Shown: piece by piece, positions 1 through 63,955 of the stretch
Layout of the letters: the number at the start of each line of letters is the position of its first letter
How positions within the stretch are numbered: position 1 is the stretch's first letter
NCBI RefSeq assembly: GCF_040412425.1
Contig: NC_089744.1
Coordinates: 33,627,743-33,691,742 of the forward strand
DNA: 64,000 nucleotides
From: Macrobrachium rosenbergii
Lineage: Eukaryota > Arthropoda > Malacostraca > Decapoda > Palaemonidae
Direction of reading: 5' to 3'
Program-made: the position numbers and the translations under genes
Notes under the pieces: generated by a model
Seen by the model: only the letters and a program-made list of their open reading frames with translations
Told to the model about the DNA's origin: nothing
The model's database searches: none

Positions 1-3000
1 TGAGGGATGTCACCTTCAAATCCCTGTACACATTTTCATTAGGACTTGTAGTGTCACCTCGACTAGTGTAATTACCAGGCACCACCTAGATTTTTCACAG
101 CTCATTCAAGTACAGTACTTTGGTTTGAGTGCACTGCTGTTAGGGAAGAAGGGGTTTGTGCTGACCCATTCTCCCTCTCATAACTCAGTCCAGGTGCATT
201 TGTGCCCGAGCACAAGTATGACCCCAAATGAACACAGGTAAGTTCAACTAGTCTAAAACGCAAGCCCTCATCTCCCCTTCTGTAACAAGGGGCTGGAAGG
301 GGGAGGCAAAGCAGAGCCCCTATCCAAACCCACTGACTGCACAATCCATTGAGAGTTGCTGAACTTCCTGCCTCTGTAGAGGTGGTACTGGGTTCTTCAG
401 GATTAACCCAACATATCTCCAGTCTGTACCATATGGAGCAAGGATGGAAGCACTGCCCCATTCTCCCAGGCAGTACTAGGAAAGCAACATCACCCTGCCC
501 TTGGGGCAGCGTTAGTAGAGCTTCACCTACCCACCCTCCAGGGCAGCGTGAGTGGTGCCAGCAGAGTAACACTGCCCCGCCCTTGGGGCAGTGTCAGCAG
601 AGAGGCACCGGTACCCTCTCCTTTTTCTGCACAGTGTCATTCTGCTCTGTCCACAAAGTAATTAGCCCCTAACTACAGGTTCTACCTCCCCCCTAAGTAG
701 TGTCTCCATATATGGTCCACACTGTGTTGCCACACTATGCAGTTCTGAAAATCTTCCACTCAATTTACTGTAAATCTATGGAACAGTCTTCCTGGTAGCA
801 TCACCAATGTACATGCTCATAAATTTTAAGTGCTCTCAGGATGGCGTGTCTGGGAACAGACCATCACCCATGCTCATGTGAAGGTTTGGAAGGAGAACAG
901 GATGGCCTATGGCCATACCATGTTGAAGCACCGATTCTCATCTAATCACCACCTCATTGAATTTTGTCAGGTGAAGAGCACTTCTACGGACATCTGGAAA
1001 GGTGACAACCCAAGTTAGAGAGCAACAACAGCACGTCTGTGCAATGCCTTTCGCTCACTTATGTGTTTTAGCATGATGTTGGTCGTTACCATACCATCTA
1101 CATTCAAGTGAACGAGATCATTCTACCAACTTTTACAACCTTCATAACGTAAGCTGATGGCGTCATATTCATCGGTAGCAGTTAGCCTCCATTTTTAGTA
1201 AACGTCCACATCATTGAACAAACAACTAACACATTCAAACCAATGGATCGTTCTTCCAGATGTTTATGACATATGTTACAACCTTCATTGGTTGTTTTCA
1301 TTGATAGTATCCAATGTCCGTTCCAATAATGTCTACAACCAAACAAATGAGTTCATTCCATCAGACTCTTAGGGCCGTCATTGCATGAACTGATGGCCTT
1401 TTACTCGTGTTCAGCCAGAGACTTCAACATTTTCAGGTAGGAAGAAATCTGTTTCATTGATCCCATTCAAACCTTGACTTTTGATTGTTCCTACACTAAT
1501 ATTACCCTTCGACTACAGGTCGGTTTTGTTTGCGGTGAATTTATGTAGAACCATACCACCATACACTTCCAAAACGGGAGTCAGTTAATACCGATTGTGC
1601 AAGATTTTTTCCCTGTGTGATCGGAATTACTTTCTAGCTCCATAAATCTACGGATCAGGCCTACTCCTTGGTACAACAGCCTCAGTGTCCTTCTGCAGGT
1701 ACTCTATTTAGCACAAGGATGAAGCCAAATTCTTGAAGACGGAAGGAGATGACATTGTGACTGAAGGTAGCCCCGGTCACAGCTCGCTCATGCCTCATCC
1801 GTGCTCGTGCCCTGGCCACATATGTGCTACCTGGACTGCTTCCCTCATATCGGAAACTTTTCACAGCTGTTGATTTTAATCGTTTCTCTCATGAGAAATA
1901 GCCAGATCCACGTCCCAATGGCCAAGACTGCTCATCTTGTAGTGAGTCCTAAACAACCATCCTCTCCTGTCAAGCCTTCATTCTACAGTTCAGTCTTAGG
2001 CCTTCCTCCCCCTTCTCTCAACCTCCTGGAAATACACAGGGAGATGAGAGTGTGAAACTTCTATTTTGCAATCAAGAATGAAGCCCTTCAAGGTTCTAGA
2101 CAGCTCTCCTCCCCGTGCATGGCTCTGGTGGGAAGGCCTGTAGCCTTCAGCCCCTGCTGTGTTAGCAGATCTTGGATAGTAGATATCCTTCTGTAGGATA
2201 TCGACTAACCATTCAAGTTCTTGCCATTCCTAAGGTAAAAACAATTAAATGTGGTAAAACTGTGACATTTTGGTCTCTAGTTTTTCCAGCCATCTCTCTC
2301 TTTCATAGAAAAAGTGACAGATTTTGAAACAAACATAATTATTTTCTCCCTGACCTGTATCAACATACTGAGCTCAGGATAGGAATCAACTCTCTCAGTG
2401 CTTGCGGCCATCAGAGTCGTCCTTCGTGCCTTTCTCACGATTGAGCAACAAGTATTTTCAAATACTTTTCCTTCAAGCCTTTCGTAGGCTCCTTTGCTTG
2501 TCCCAGGGGAGACTTCGTCTCTTTCATCTCATCTACATGTTTTCTTGGTCGTGAGATTTCGATCTCCCTCCAAGATTTTCACGTCTTCTCTCCTTTCATT
2601 GACTAAGGCACTTTTGTTCAAGATATGTCTCTTGGTGAGTCTCAATTATCCCTTGGTACTGGCGACCTTGCAGATGAAGAGTTCCTTGGACAGGATCGAC
2701 TTCTCAGATATGGTCTCAACCTGAGAGTTGCATTGGACTTGGCAAGTCTGTTCTCTCAGCCAAGGAAGTTTAAGTAAATGTGAATCTAACAAATACAGCT
2801 TTAAGATTGTCCTTACTTTGATAAGGTCACCCACCTCTGTAGTTGCAAGCCATCCTTGGCCACCTGTCACCATTGGAAGGTTGGCCCTTCATGTAAGGTT
2901 TTTGCCCCTTATTACATTAACCTTGGAGGCAGATTTAAGGAGTCTCTGACTTTGACAAGGGACACCTTGTTCCCTCTTCCTTCTTTCAGGCGAAGAGAGA

Positions 3001-3169
3001 CAGGACTTAACCCAAAGGTTAGATGGCAAGACTCATTGGTGAGGTATAGTTACACTCCCCCTGTGAGGAGTGGAAGATGTGGGAAATGCAAGCAATAGCT
3101 GCTACTGCCGTTGCTGCTACAATTACTAGTTGATCCACAACCCAAGAAAGAGATATCATGTGGATCTTA

Positions 3170-3420
3170 AGACAGTTTCAGGAGTCTCAAGGTCCAAATA
3201 GCACTCCTTTGATAGCAGCGGCACCAAGGTAGTGCCATGGTTACACTCTCCTCCTCCAGAGATTTTTCATTCTTCGAAACATGACCAGGGCGGCAGTCTC
3301 CTACACTTCCTTTCTTGGAACTTTAGACAGTTCTTTTTTAGACTTTCAAGAGTCTCAAGATCCAAAGATAGACACTCCTCGGTGTGATAGCAGCGACACC
3401 ATGGTAGTACCATGGTCAAC
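3170..3420. repeat. Diverged direct duplication inside DIRS-D copy 1
   Basis: Two segments about 175 bp apart share the order GACAGTT, CAAGAGTCTCAAG or its close variant, a run ending ACTCCT, then GTGATAGCAGCG-like and CACCATGGTAGT-like words. The spacing and identity suggest a local duplication within the element. Confidence 0.6.
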
Positions 3421-4649
3421 AAGGGCCAGTGTCCTTTCATCTTTTCTATTACAGTGCAGGTACTTGAGTAGACAGTAACACATTCAGTACAGTGGCCAAC
3501 CAGAAGCGCCCCAAGCAAGATGGATGTAATTACAAAAAATTCAATCATTAAAGTCAGGAGATAAGGACAGTTGATCTTGGCACCTTGACTTCAGGAAGTT
3601 TGTTCAACCTCTGAAGAAGCTTGATCATAGTCCTTCTTTTCTCAACTTACTAAAGTTGTCACTGTCCTGTTCTGTCTTCTCACACACTTGAACAAGCAAG
3701 ACATCTTTAGTATCCATTTACATCTGGAGGCTTATGCCTTTCACTGTTCTACATGTTTTCGAAGGTGACCAGTGGATTGATCATTCCACTTCTATGGTCT
3801 TGTGGTTCTAATGACAGTATGACGTCTATGTTGCTTCCTTAAAGACTAGGCCTTCAGCCCAGTGCCAACAACTAGTTCATTAGCTTCGAACTTGCCAAGA
3901 CATGGTGGCCAAATTGTCATTTCTCTGACTAGTGAGAGTACCCCACAACTTTCTGGTGGACATAAGTACGTTTTGGGGGAGATCTTTCGAGGCCAGGAGC
4001 ATCAGTCTGTCCATTGCATTCAGGAAGAACCTGTCGGTTGAGCACTAGGAGGAAATGTAATCGTGCAGTTCGCATTCTTCTCCTTTTACCTTGGGACGTT
4101 GTCCGTAGGTCTTTGAACTCCTTTTTCTTGGGTCCTGTGGTGGATGCTTAACAAGCCATGTAGTTCATGCAGCTCGTGAGGGACAGGTTGCATCTCGCCT
4201 AAGGTGTGCAGTTGCAAGGAGAAGGTGTATGTGGGACCGCTTCTTCCCTTTCTCCTGTCTTCCTTCCTCTTCCAGTGGGCATAGGAACAGCAAATGAGAC
4301 GTCACGTGCTGGACGGGTTTGCATGTAGGTGATCCAGATGACTGAGTATCTTATCTATAATCTAGCTCCATTTGGATTAGTAGATGCAAATCCTTCCTTC
4401 TCTCTAGCAAGGGGAGAGAGGGACTGACTATGAGCAAACCAATTGGTTATTCTTAGCTTTACAGTCTCCGACACTGGGTTCATCCAAACCTTTTTCGAAT
4501 CAAGGATATTCCATTCCATTAATTCAAAATGCCCAGAAGTCTGGCAACTGAACATCTCCCTTGTTCAGTAGACCAGAGATACAGTCTCCTTCCTTTGCTC
4601 TTTCATGACCAGAAAGAGAGTACCTAGATGAACCAAACTATCAGTCAGT

Positions 4650-5045
4650 TTAAAAATTTACTGGGAATCCTCCCTCCAAAAGTATGTCTCCCATTTGTAA
4701 AGACCGAGGTTTGTATTTGTGTAGGAACGAATGACAAATTTTTTTTAAGTAATATGTATTTTTCCTAACATTCAAACCTGAGGTCTTTACATAAATGGCC
4801 CACCTTTTACCACCCCTCAGTCTGTTACCTAGGCCAAAAGGTAAACTGCGTAGAATTGAGTGCTCACTGACTTGGTGGGGAGTGCTTCTGCCCCTACCAA
4901 CGGTAACTATTACCATAACCACCATGCAAAAGTTTAACGGCTGCTTTTCCAGCTCGCTGAAAGTTAATCCCATATGTGAAGACCTCAGGTTGGTATGTGA
5001 TGAAAAATACAAATTACTCTAAAGTAATTTGTCACTTCACCAATT
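4650..5045. repeat. Terminal inverted / internal complementary repeat of DIRS-D copy 1
   Basis: Two arms, about 4695-4800 and 4970-5040, are reverse complements around the core CAAACCTGAGGTCTTTACA, separated by about 170 bp. The same arrangement ends the copy at 43870-44215. Such arms match the inverted terminal repeat plus internal complementary region of DIRS retrotransposons. Confidence 0.7.
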
Positions 5046-6314
5046 TCCTGTTTTTCTGAGTTTTACTGGTATTTGTATACATCAGTATTTACTTTTTGTT
5101 ATCTATATAAATTTCCCAACCCTGGATAAACAGTGAGGTTTTGATTCATGAAAAGCACCTGTCCATAATGTGTAGTTCCGTCAATTTTCAAGGTAAACTA
5201 CTCAGTTTTGTTTCACTTTGCAGCTGCATGATTGCTTTATACAATAGTTTAATAAAGCCTCCCAAAATAACTTTATAAAGTATAGATGGAATAGTAAGTA
5301 GAAATTATGAGATAGAAAACTGCATTTTCCTAAACAAAAAATAACTGCCAAAAAACTATTTGCGATAAAGATAAATTATATACTTTTTGCAATACAAAAG
5401 TTATAATTATACCAAAGAAAATATGAAAAAATGAATGACAAAGTATCGTAACGTTTTCCAAAAAATAAGTGGGACTCTCAGTCAAATGTGGTTCTCTCTC
5501 TCCCTGAAAAAAGATAAATGATGTAATTATAGGATAAAATTTAAAACTACTAAAAATTTTAAATGTTACATATGCATAAAAATTCTTTTCTCTCTCTCTC
5601 TCACACAGAAAAAAGATGATGTGTTTATAATATAAAAATCTACAACTATACAAAACAAATAAACATCCCCGTTACATACTCTTGCAGAAAAAAGAAAATG
5701 TAATTATAGAATAAAAATCTGAAACCTATAAAAAAATATCAGGAACACTCACTGAAAACGATCACCTTGTCTGCAGCTGGTCTGTGCACTTAGTTTTTCA
5801 CATTTTAAGTCATCAATATGCAGACTAAATTTGGTTGGCATTTATATCAGACAATGGTAAGTGAAAGGGTTAAAAACAATCACCCAGATTAGAGATTAAG
5901 CTGGGAAGAAGATAATTATATATTTATATAATTTTCATCTCTTCTCTGTTTTGCATGGGGTTAAGTTATTAGCTTTTTAGTCACATTTAATTTGAATGAC
6001 TATTCCAAATAGTAATTTTCATTTACCAGTAAAAGTTAACATACTGTGCCATAAAAACTCAATTCTTGTACTGGCATACATAAAATTCCATGTTCTGCTT
6101 GCCTCAACTTTAGGTTTAATTTGGGGTGCGGCACTAAGAGAGAATGCACAATACACAAGACTTTTTTCTTCTAAATACTGTCTGGAAGGATTAAATTTAA
6201 AGTGCCGTGTTTTTAATATGAAGGTAATAATAACTGTATCTCATAACTCAATAAAAAAAGAAGTCTGTAGGTGAATAAAAATCATTAGAATATACTAAAA
6301 AGTATTTTAGAACT
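5046..6314. other. AT-rich 3' flank of PSMC2, no gene seen
   Basis: The stretch contains three degenerate units of about 100 bp between 5440 and 5730, each with a CTCTCTCTC tract or its remnant, then AGAAAAAAG and TAATTATAGAATAAAA. Otherwise no gene or recognisable mobile element was seen. Confidence 0.5.
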
Positions 6315-6320
6315 TTTATT
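6315..6320 (-). terminator. Candidate polyadenylation signal of PSMC2
   Basis: AATAAA on the minus strand about 120 bp past the PSMC2 stop codon. It is the most plausible of several A/T-rich hexamers in this AT-rich 3' flank. Cleavage position cannot be seen from sequence alone. Confidence 0.5.
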
Positions 6321-6439
6321 TTACTGCAAACAACAGTTTCAATTGACTATCACAAACAAAATTAGTTCTCTGTATTGAATTTGTTGTCCACACCAGTCAA
6401 AATTATAAGGAAAATAAAATATACTTTAAGCCAGAGACC

Positions 6440-58073
<51,634 letters not shown>

Positions 58074-58974
58074 CTTGACTAATCAAGAATTCTACACTGT
58101 ATAAGAAACAACGCGGAAATTCGACGATTGGACAGACCAGAATGACTGGAAAGTTTCTGTTGTCAGTTGTTGCCTCTGCTTACGGATGTTCGTGAGCAGA
58201 ACGCCGAAGAAAAACTTGTAGAGAATCAAATTTATTATCCTCTCCATTAAAGACATCAAAGTGCAATAGTAATATTAATAAGCTCATTAAATATCTTAAT
58301 TGTATGATTCAGTTTAATATCCATAATATTCAGAAATATTCACTGCACGAATTAATTTTTAAAGAAATATAAACCCAAAAGTGAGAAACATTATTTTGAA
58401 CCTTAGCCCAAATTTAGAATGATTAGTGCTTAGTTTGACAAAATCGAAAAGTAAAACCTAGCTCAGTTGAACACAATGTTTAAAATTGAAATTTGAAGAT
58501 CTACAAACCAACCACTAATAACAGGAGTAAAGTCATCGACTGTAGAGAATGAAAATAAAGCATCTTAACACATTGGCGCTAACTAACCACCGTCTTTTGA
58601 TAGACAAACATGGTTAGTTTACAAAAAGATTTGTGTTATTGTGTTTTATTCCTGCACTAATTTGATAGATTCCTACGTACATATAGCGGTAAACGTTTGG
58701 ATGTGACTTAAAATAATAAATAAACGCTGTATATGCACCACTTTAAGTTAATAAAGAGACTGGTGAATTTACCTACCATAGTTCTATTCTTCTAGAAAAA
58801 AAAACTTTAATTTTCGCAATTAAATGATTAACCCCACCCCCACCCCGCCCAAAGCCCACGGAAAGATTAAATCGATGCGGCAAAGGGAATTGAGGCACAA
58901 ATTAAGCATAATCGGAATTAATAACAGAACAGTCAGAACGTAGTTTAATCTTGTCACTGGACACCCACATATAT
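58074..58974 (-). promoter_or_regulatory. Presumed 5' UTR and promoter region of PSMC2
   Basis: About 0.9 kb lies between the PSMC2 start codon and the LTR of the gypsy element. It is moderately AT-rich single-copy-looking DNA with no repeat I recognise. No TATA box in a convincing position was seen, so the transcription start cannot be placed. All native regulatory sequence closest to the gene must be here or in intron 1. Confidence 0.45.
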
Positions 58975-59657
58975 TGTGAGAGAGGTGCGAAATAATGAGC
59001 AGGAAGACAAGTAGGCTACGGCTGGTTATTGTTGTTTCAGATTTAGCTGGCCTTGTGCCAGCAAGGGCTCTTGCTCCTAGAGCAGCCCGTATGGTTTATT
59101 GATGTTGTTGTTGTTGATTAAGCTGGCCTTATGCCAGCTCGTGGAGCAGCCCGTAAGTAATTTTTTTATGGGAGGGTGAAATTAAGGATAAGTAGGTGAT
59201 TGCTTTATTTGTGATTGATGGGCACGCCAGTGAGTGGTGTGATGGTTTATTGATGTTGTTTCAGATTTAGCTGGCCTTTTGCCAGAACGGGCTCTTGCTC
59301 CTAGAGCAATCCGTAATGGTTTATTGATGAAGCGACCCACTTATAAAGCGGCATGCGGATGTCTGCGTATACGCAGAGACCGCGAGTACAAAAATTTACA
59401 AGTGACCTGAGGTCAAACTATTTCTCTAGACAAAACAGGACAGGTACATACAGAAAACATGATAATTAACAATAGCTGGTTGGACATAAAAATACTCTGA
59501 CACATATACATGGTAGAAGGGCAAATGAATAGGTAATAAATATACAATTCACAATAATGATAATAAGATTGCGTACGTGCGACCTTAGGTCGCTTGTGAA
59601 GGCACAGCTGAAAACGGGATATTCGTCATAGAGAACCCATTGAGCGGGGACTTTACA
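58975..59657 (-). repeat. 3' LTR of the gypsy element
   Basis: The LTR is 683 bp with TG..CA ends. A polypurine tract (TGGTGGGGGGAG on the minus strand) precedes it at 59658-59672. It contains three related units with TTAGCTGGCCTT, TGCCAG, AGAGCA and GGTTTATTGATG at about 59040, 59115 and 59240. Confidence 0.88.
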
Positions 59658-59691
59658 ATACTCCCCCCACCAAGACGTGGGTAACGTCTGA

Positions 59692-60900
59692 TCAAAGCAG
59701 GTATCTGCTGGGGCGGCAGAAGGGGCACACCTTCCCGATGCCAGCTGGCGGGGCGGGCGGTGTTTGTCTTCTTCGGTGCCCTGTGGATGAGTGTGTTGGG
59801 TTGCTCTCCTGCCCGGTCCCGGGGCGGCTGTGGGGGCGCCACCTCCTGCGGGGACTTTGGGAAGTGCCCCCAATGTCTTCCTCCAGGAATGCGGGCTTGA
59901 GCCAGTCTATCGATACCCAGTCTTCCTTCCCGTGGATGGCCACCCGGAATGCCTTCTTGTTTCTCTCAAGTACGAGGAAAGGCCCCCTGTAGGGCATGGT
60001 TAAGGGTGGACGTACGGCATCGTCCCTGACGAAGACGTGGGTGGCAGAGGACGGACCGGGAGGCATGAAAGGGAACATCCTGTCGGTATATGTCCGCCGG
60101 CAGGGTCAAACTTCCCAACCCTGTTGCAGAGCCTCTGCATTGTTAAGTCGTCCCGGTCCTCTGTGATGAGTTCCCCTGCGACTACGAGGGTCTCCTAGAA
60201 GACCTTTTCTGCTGCAGACGGGTCGCCGTTGGCTTTGCGGGCGGTCCTCAGCCCGAGGAGGACCCAGGGCAGCTGGTACTTCCGGTTGTCGGCAGTGCAA
60301 CGAGCCGTGAGGGACGCCTTCAGGGACCTGTGGAACCTTTCCACCATTATATTGGCTGTGGGGTTGTAGGCGGTGGTGCTGTGGTGAGTGGTCCCCAGCA
60401 GGCATGCCAGGGCAGTCCACAGCTTGGACAGGAAGGTGGGGCCCCTGTCCATAGTTATATGGTCTGGGACACCAAACTGGCTGATCCAGCTGGAGAGGAG
60501 GGCCTCTGCACACGCACTGGAGGTGGTTTCTTGCATGGGCGTAGCTTCGGACCACCTGGTGGAGCAGTCGACAACTGTTAGAAAGTATCTTCTCCTCCTG
60601 ATGGGTGAAGAGGACCCACTACGTCAATGTGGATGTGCCCGAAACGTCTCCCTGGCTGGGGAAAGTCGTCCAACCCTGATTCAGTGTGCCGCCCTACTTT
60701 GCTGGCCTGGCACTGTATGCACTGCATTGCCCCAGGCTGTTGCGTCCTTCCGTATGCCATGCCAGACAAACTTCTCCGCCAGCAGCCTGGCCGTCATTCT
60801 GCCGGAAGGGTGGGACAGTCTGTGGATGATGTCGAAGACCAGCCGACAACGGGAGGCGGGCACCAGTGGGCAGGGGTGGCCAGTGCTTATGTCGCTCAGC
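59692..60900 (-). pseudogene. Gypsy integrase (frameshifted)
   Basis: The segment has the zinc-binding region with RLSHPSGRMTARLLAEKFVW, then the DDE core split over frames: HIHIDVVGPLHP (first Asp), ITMDRGPTFLSKLW (second Asp) and YNPTANIMVERFHRSLKASL (Glu). The C-terminal part MPYRGPFLVLERNKKAFRVA and DWVSIDWLKPAF is the GPY/F module. The frame ends at about 59692. Integrase inserts element DNA. At least two frame changes are seen. Confidence 0.88.
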
Positions 60901-62390
60901 AGTGTTGGCCCTCCAGGGCCGAGGGGCATGTCCTTCCACTTCAGCGACGTGATGGAGGTACAGTAAGCTGGAGTCTCTGGGTCGGAGGCTTGTTCACGGG
61001 CGAAGTCCTCGTAGTTGATCCCGAGCTGCACTGTGTCGTTTTCGATCCTCGAGAGGGTGTCGGCTACTGGGTTCTTCTTGCCAAGGAGGTACCTGATGGT
61101 GCAGGTGAACTCTGCGATAGCCGCAAGGTGCCGCTGCTGCCTGGAGGACCATGCATCCCCCAGCTTTGTGAAGGTGTGGACCAGTGGCTGGTGGTCCGTC
61201 CAAACTGTGAAGGGCATACCCTCCAGGAGGAATTTGAAGTGGCGTACTGCCTGGTACACTGCGAAGAGTTCCCTTTCAAAGGTGCTGTAGCAGGACTCGG
61301 TGGGGCAGAGTTTTCTGCTGAAGAAGGCAATGGGCTGAGGGGCTCCGTTGATGACTTGCTCCAGGGTGGCTCTGCAGGAGACATTGCTGGCGTCCGTTGT
61401 CAGCTGGAGGGGAGCGCTGGGGTCCTGGTGGGCCAAAGCTGTTGCCTTGGCGAGGGCGGCCTTCGCCAGGGAGAATGCCCTTTGCTGGTCAGGGCCCCAC
61501 TCCAAGGTCTTCGGACGGCCCTTGAGGATCTCCGTCAGGGGGGACATGGTGTGTGCAATCCCCGGGATGAATCTCCTGTAGTAGTTGACCATTCTGAGGA
61601 ATTTTTGTATGGCCCTGACAGAGGTAGGGGTGGGGAACCTGACAACGGCCCCGACTTTCGAGGAAACTGGGCGGACGCCTTCTGGGTATATCTCGTGGCC
61701 TAGGAATTCCACCTTATCAACGCCGAAGGTGCACTTGTCGAACCTGACAATGAGGCCACTCTCATGCAGGTGCTGCAGGACATTCCAGACGTGCCGTAGC
61801 TGTTCCTTGTGGATCTGGAAAAAATTAGGATATCATCGACATAGCAGACACAGAAGTTCAGGTCCCCAAGGATGTTGTTCATCAGTTTCTGATAGGTCGC
61901 CCCTGCGTTCCTCAGGCCGAAGGTGGAGAAGGCGAAGATGTAGGACCCAAAAGGCGTAACGATGGTGGTTTTGGGGATGTCCTGTGGAGCTATTGGTACC
62001 TGAAAATATGATTTCAAGAGATCTAACTTTGAGAATATTTTGGCCCCATGGAAGGAGGCCGTTAGGTCCTGCATGTTTGGTAGAGGGTAGTGGTCCGGTT
62101 CTGTAGCGAGGTTGAGCCGCCTGTAGTCGCCCCAGGGTCTCCAGGTGCCGTCTGCTTTCTGTACCATGTGAACGGGGGAGGCCCATAGGCTGGGAGCCTT
62201 CTTACATTTGCCCATCTGGTCCATCTCGGCAAGGGCCTTCTTGGCCTCCTGAAGGCACTGTGGGGGAAGCCTCCAGAACTTTGCATGCGTCAGGGGGGGC
62301 ACCTTGTCTTGATGTGATGATATATCCCGTGTTTGGCTGGGGCCTCGGGCATCTGACAAAGCTCGGGTTTGAACACCTCCAGGAATTCCT
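60681..62390 (-). pseudogene. Gypsy reverse transcriptase and RNase H (frameshifted)
   Basis: The RT fingers and palm appear as WASPVHMVQKADGTWRPWGD (the usual R-x-C/V-G-D-Y-R), FSKLDLLKSYFQVPIAPQDI and FCVCYVDDILIF with the catalytic YVDD box near 61830. After a frame change near 61710, the thumb and RNase H follow: FLGHEIYPEGVRP, LQLTTDASNVSCRATLEQ (normally D-A-S), FERELFAVYQAVRHF and FTVWTDHQPLVH. The integrase zinc-binding module begins toward 60900. Frameshifts preclude a single product. Confidence 0.9.
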
Positions 62391-62826
62391 TCAGGAGGGA
62401 GCCATACTGGTGGGGAGCGAAGGAACAGATTGTGGGCTCCCTGAGGCAAGCAACAAGGGAAGGGACTGGCAGGACTCGGTGTCCAGCAGGCACTTGCGGC
62501 CAACGTCGACTGCCAGTCTGAAGTGGGCAAGGAAGTCCGCACCCAGGAGCGGGGTCCTAACATCCACGACAATGAAGTTCCACTCGTGCCTCTGGCCAAG
62601 GATGGAGAACAACAGGAGCCTGGTGCCGTAGGAGAGGATGGGGGGACCCGTTGGCAGCTGTCAGGGAGGCAGCTGGGTCTGGCAGACATCTGCGGTCCTC
62701 TCTGGAAGGCGGGAACATTGACCGCATGGCCCCAGTGTCGATCAGCATCATCCTGCCGGAGACAGTGTCGCGGACATAGAAGCCTACTGGTGCGGGGCCC
62801 CTGGGTGTTTCGGATGCTGCTGCCAT
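62391..62826 (-). pseudogene. Gypsy aspartic protease region (frameshifted)
   Basis: The segment includes GFYVRDTVSGRMMLIDTGAM with the catalytic DTGA box, and, in a second frame, EWNFIVVDVRTPLLGADFLA with the conserved L-L-G-x-D-F/L flap-helix motif near the end of retropepsins. A frame change near 62620 breaks it. Confidence 0.82.
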
Positions 62827-63721
62827 GGCGGCCTGTGAGGGTGGCCGCCGCTTCCCCCGTTTTTTGGATGGGAGAAAAGGCAGGGGGCTTCACAATTTCG
62901 GGCAGCTTTACCGAACCTCTGGTGGTAATAGCAAAGCCCCTGCCTTTCCTTCTTCTGCTGGTGGGGTGGCCTCCTCCTGTCGACGGTGTTGATGCCCTCT
63001 GTGGTGGGGTCCTCTGGCTGGAGGCAGTTGATGGAGTGTGCAGGCATGGACGCCCGCTTCGCTGCCCCTGTGGAGTCCGTCAGCTGCTGTGCCACTTTGA
63101 TCAGGTCCTCGATCGGCAGGGTGTACGGTTCTGTGATCTGCCCACGGACCTCTGGGAGTAGCTGCCACGGGAGGATCTCCCTCGACAGGCTAATCTCTTT
63201 GCGCCTGCCACTGCTGTCAGTCTCGGGGAGGAAGAGGAGGTCCTGGAGGGCATGCAACGTCTCCAAGAGGTTTGTGTCCTGCCGGGGGTTGATGGCGAGG
63301 TCGAGGGGCGGGCGGCTCTCTCGGAGACCAGCAGGGAGCAAGTCTCAACGAGAGTGGCCTTTAACTCCTGGAAGGTGGCAGGGCTCGTTGTTGTCGTCAC
63401 CCACGGGGCGACTTTCTTGTATATCTCCTCCGACAGGGCACTGATGGTGATGTCCGCCTTCAACACCTCGTCGGTCAGGCCTGCCGCCCTGAATTGCCCC
63501 TCGACCCTGTAGAGCCAGCTGGACGCTGGGTTCTGATGGGTGAATGGCGGCAGCTTTATGCTGAGGGCCGCCCTTGGTTGGTCCATCAGGAGGGGCATCG
63601 TGTAAGGAGTGGGCTCCGGCGTGGGGGAGCGCACGGGAGGGGGTTGCGCGAGGGAGACGTCTGCCTCTGAGAAGTTTGCAGTAATTTGTATGTGGGTGGG
63701 GATGTCTGTGTCCATGCTCAT
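62784..63721 (-). pseudogene. Gypsy gag (frameshifted)
   Basis: The gag frame opens at 63721 and contains AALSIKLPPFTHQNPASSWL and AGLTDEVLKADITISALSEE, typical of capsid regions of arthropod gypsy elements. A frame change near 63300 continues as NPRQDTNLLETLHALQDLLF, and a noncanonical zinc knuckle CYYHQRFGKAARNCEAPC (C-x2-H-x9-C-x3-C) lies near 62910-62960. Gag packages element RNA. One frameshift is clear. Confidence 0.85.
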
Positions 63722-63955
63722 TCAGTGCTCTCACTTGGAGTGTGAGGGAACACTCGCGTCAATACATGCTTGGGAGCGTGCCATGTGGGTCCGTTAACGA
63801 CACCGGTGATCTGCCAACGAGGGTCAGTAACGCCCGAACATTTTGTTAGAGCATCGTAGTTAGTCCGTTAGGGTCGTGGGTTGGTTCATCGGGCCAAGAC
63901 TAAGTCGCCGTTTGGGTTCATTAATGGCTCTGGGAGCCACTCCGGGGGTCACCAC
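63722..63955 (-). other. Gypsy leader between 5' LTR and gag
   Basis: About 230 bp of non-coding leader, beginning with the putative primer binding site adjacent to the LTR at 63955. Confidence 0.6.

Larger units (their letters stand above)
1..5045 (+). mobile_element. DIRS-D copy 1: old DIRS-like element without recognisable RT (left end outside window)
   Basis: Positions 4650-5045 form a large hairpin-like terminal repeat: the words around AAACCTGAGGTCTTTACA occur in both orientations, as in the terminal region at 43870-44215. Internal segments match the reverse complement of 50766-51120: around 4080-4220, the run through TTGGGTCCTGTGGTGG and TCGCCTAAGGTGT appears in the same order and spacing. 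So this is a second, opposite-oriented copy of the same family. Only scattered short reading frames are open and I recognise no reverse transcriptase, RNase H or recombinase motif. Local repeats include a GC-rich minisatellite at about 460-600 and a roughly 175-bp duplication at 3170-3420. Confidence 0.65.

Noticed and set aside
3267..3548. 93-residue minus-strand frame with many cysteines
   Set aside because: It overlaps a duplicated non-coding segment of DIRS-D copy 1 and resembles no family I know.
60627..61703. 358-residue plus-strand open frame
   Set aside because: It is antisense to the RT/RNase H region of the gypsy element, where the minus strand has clear motifs.
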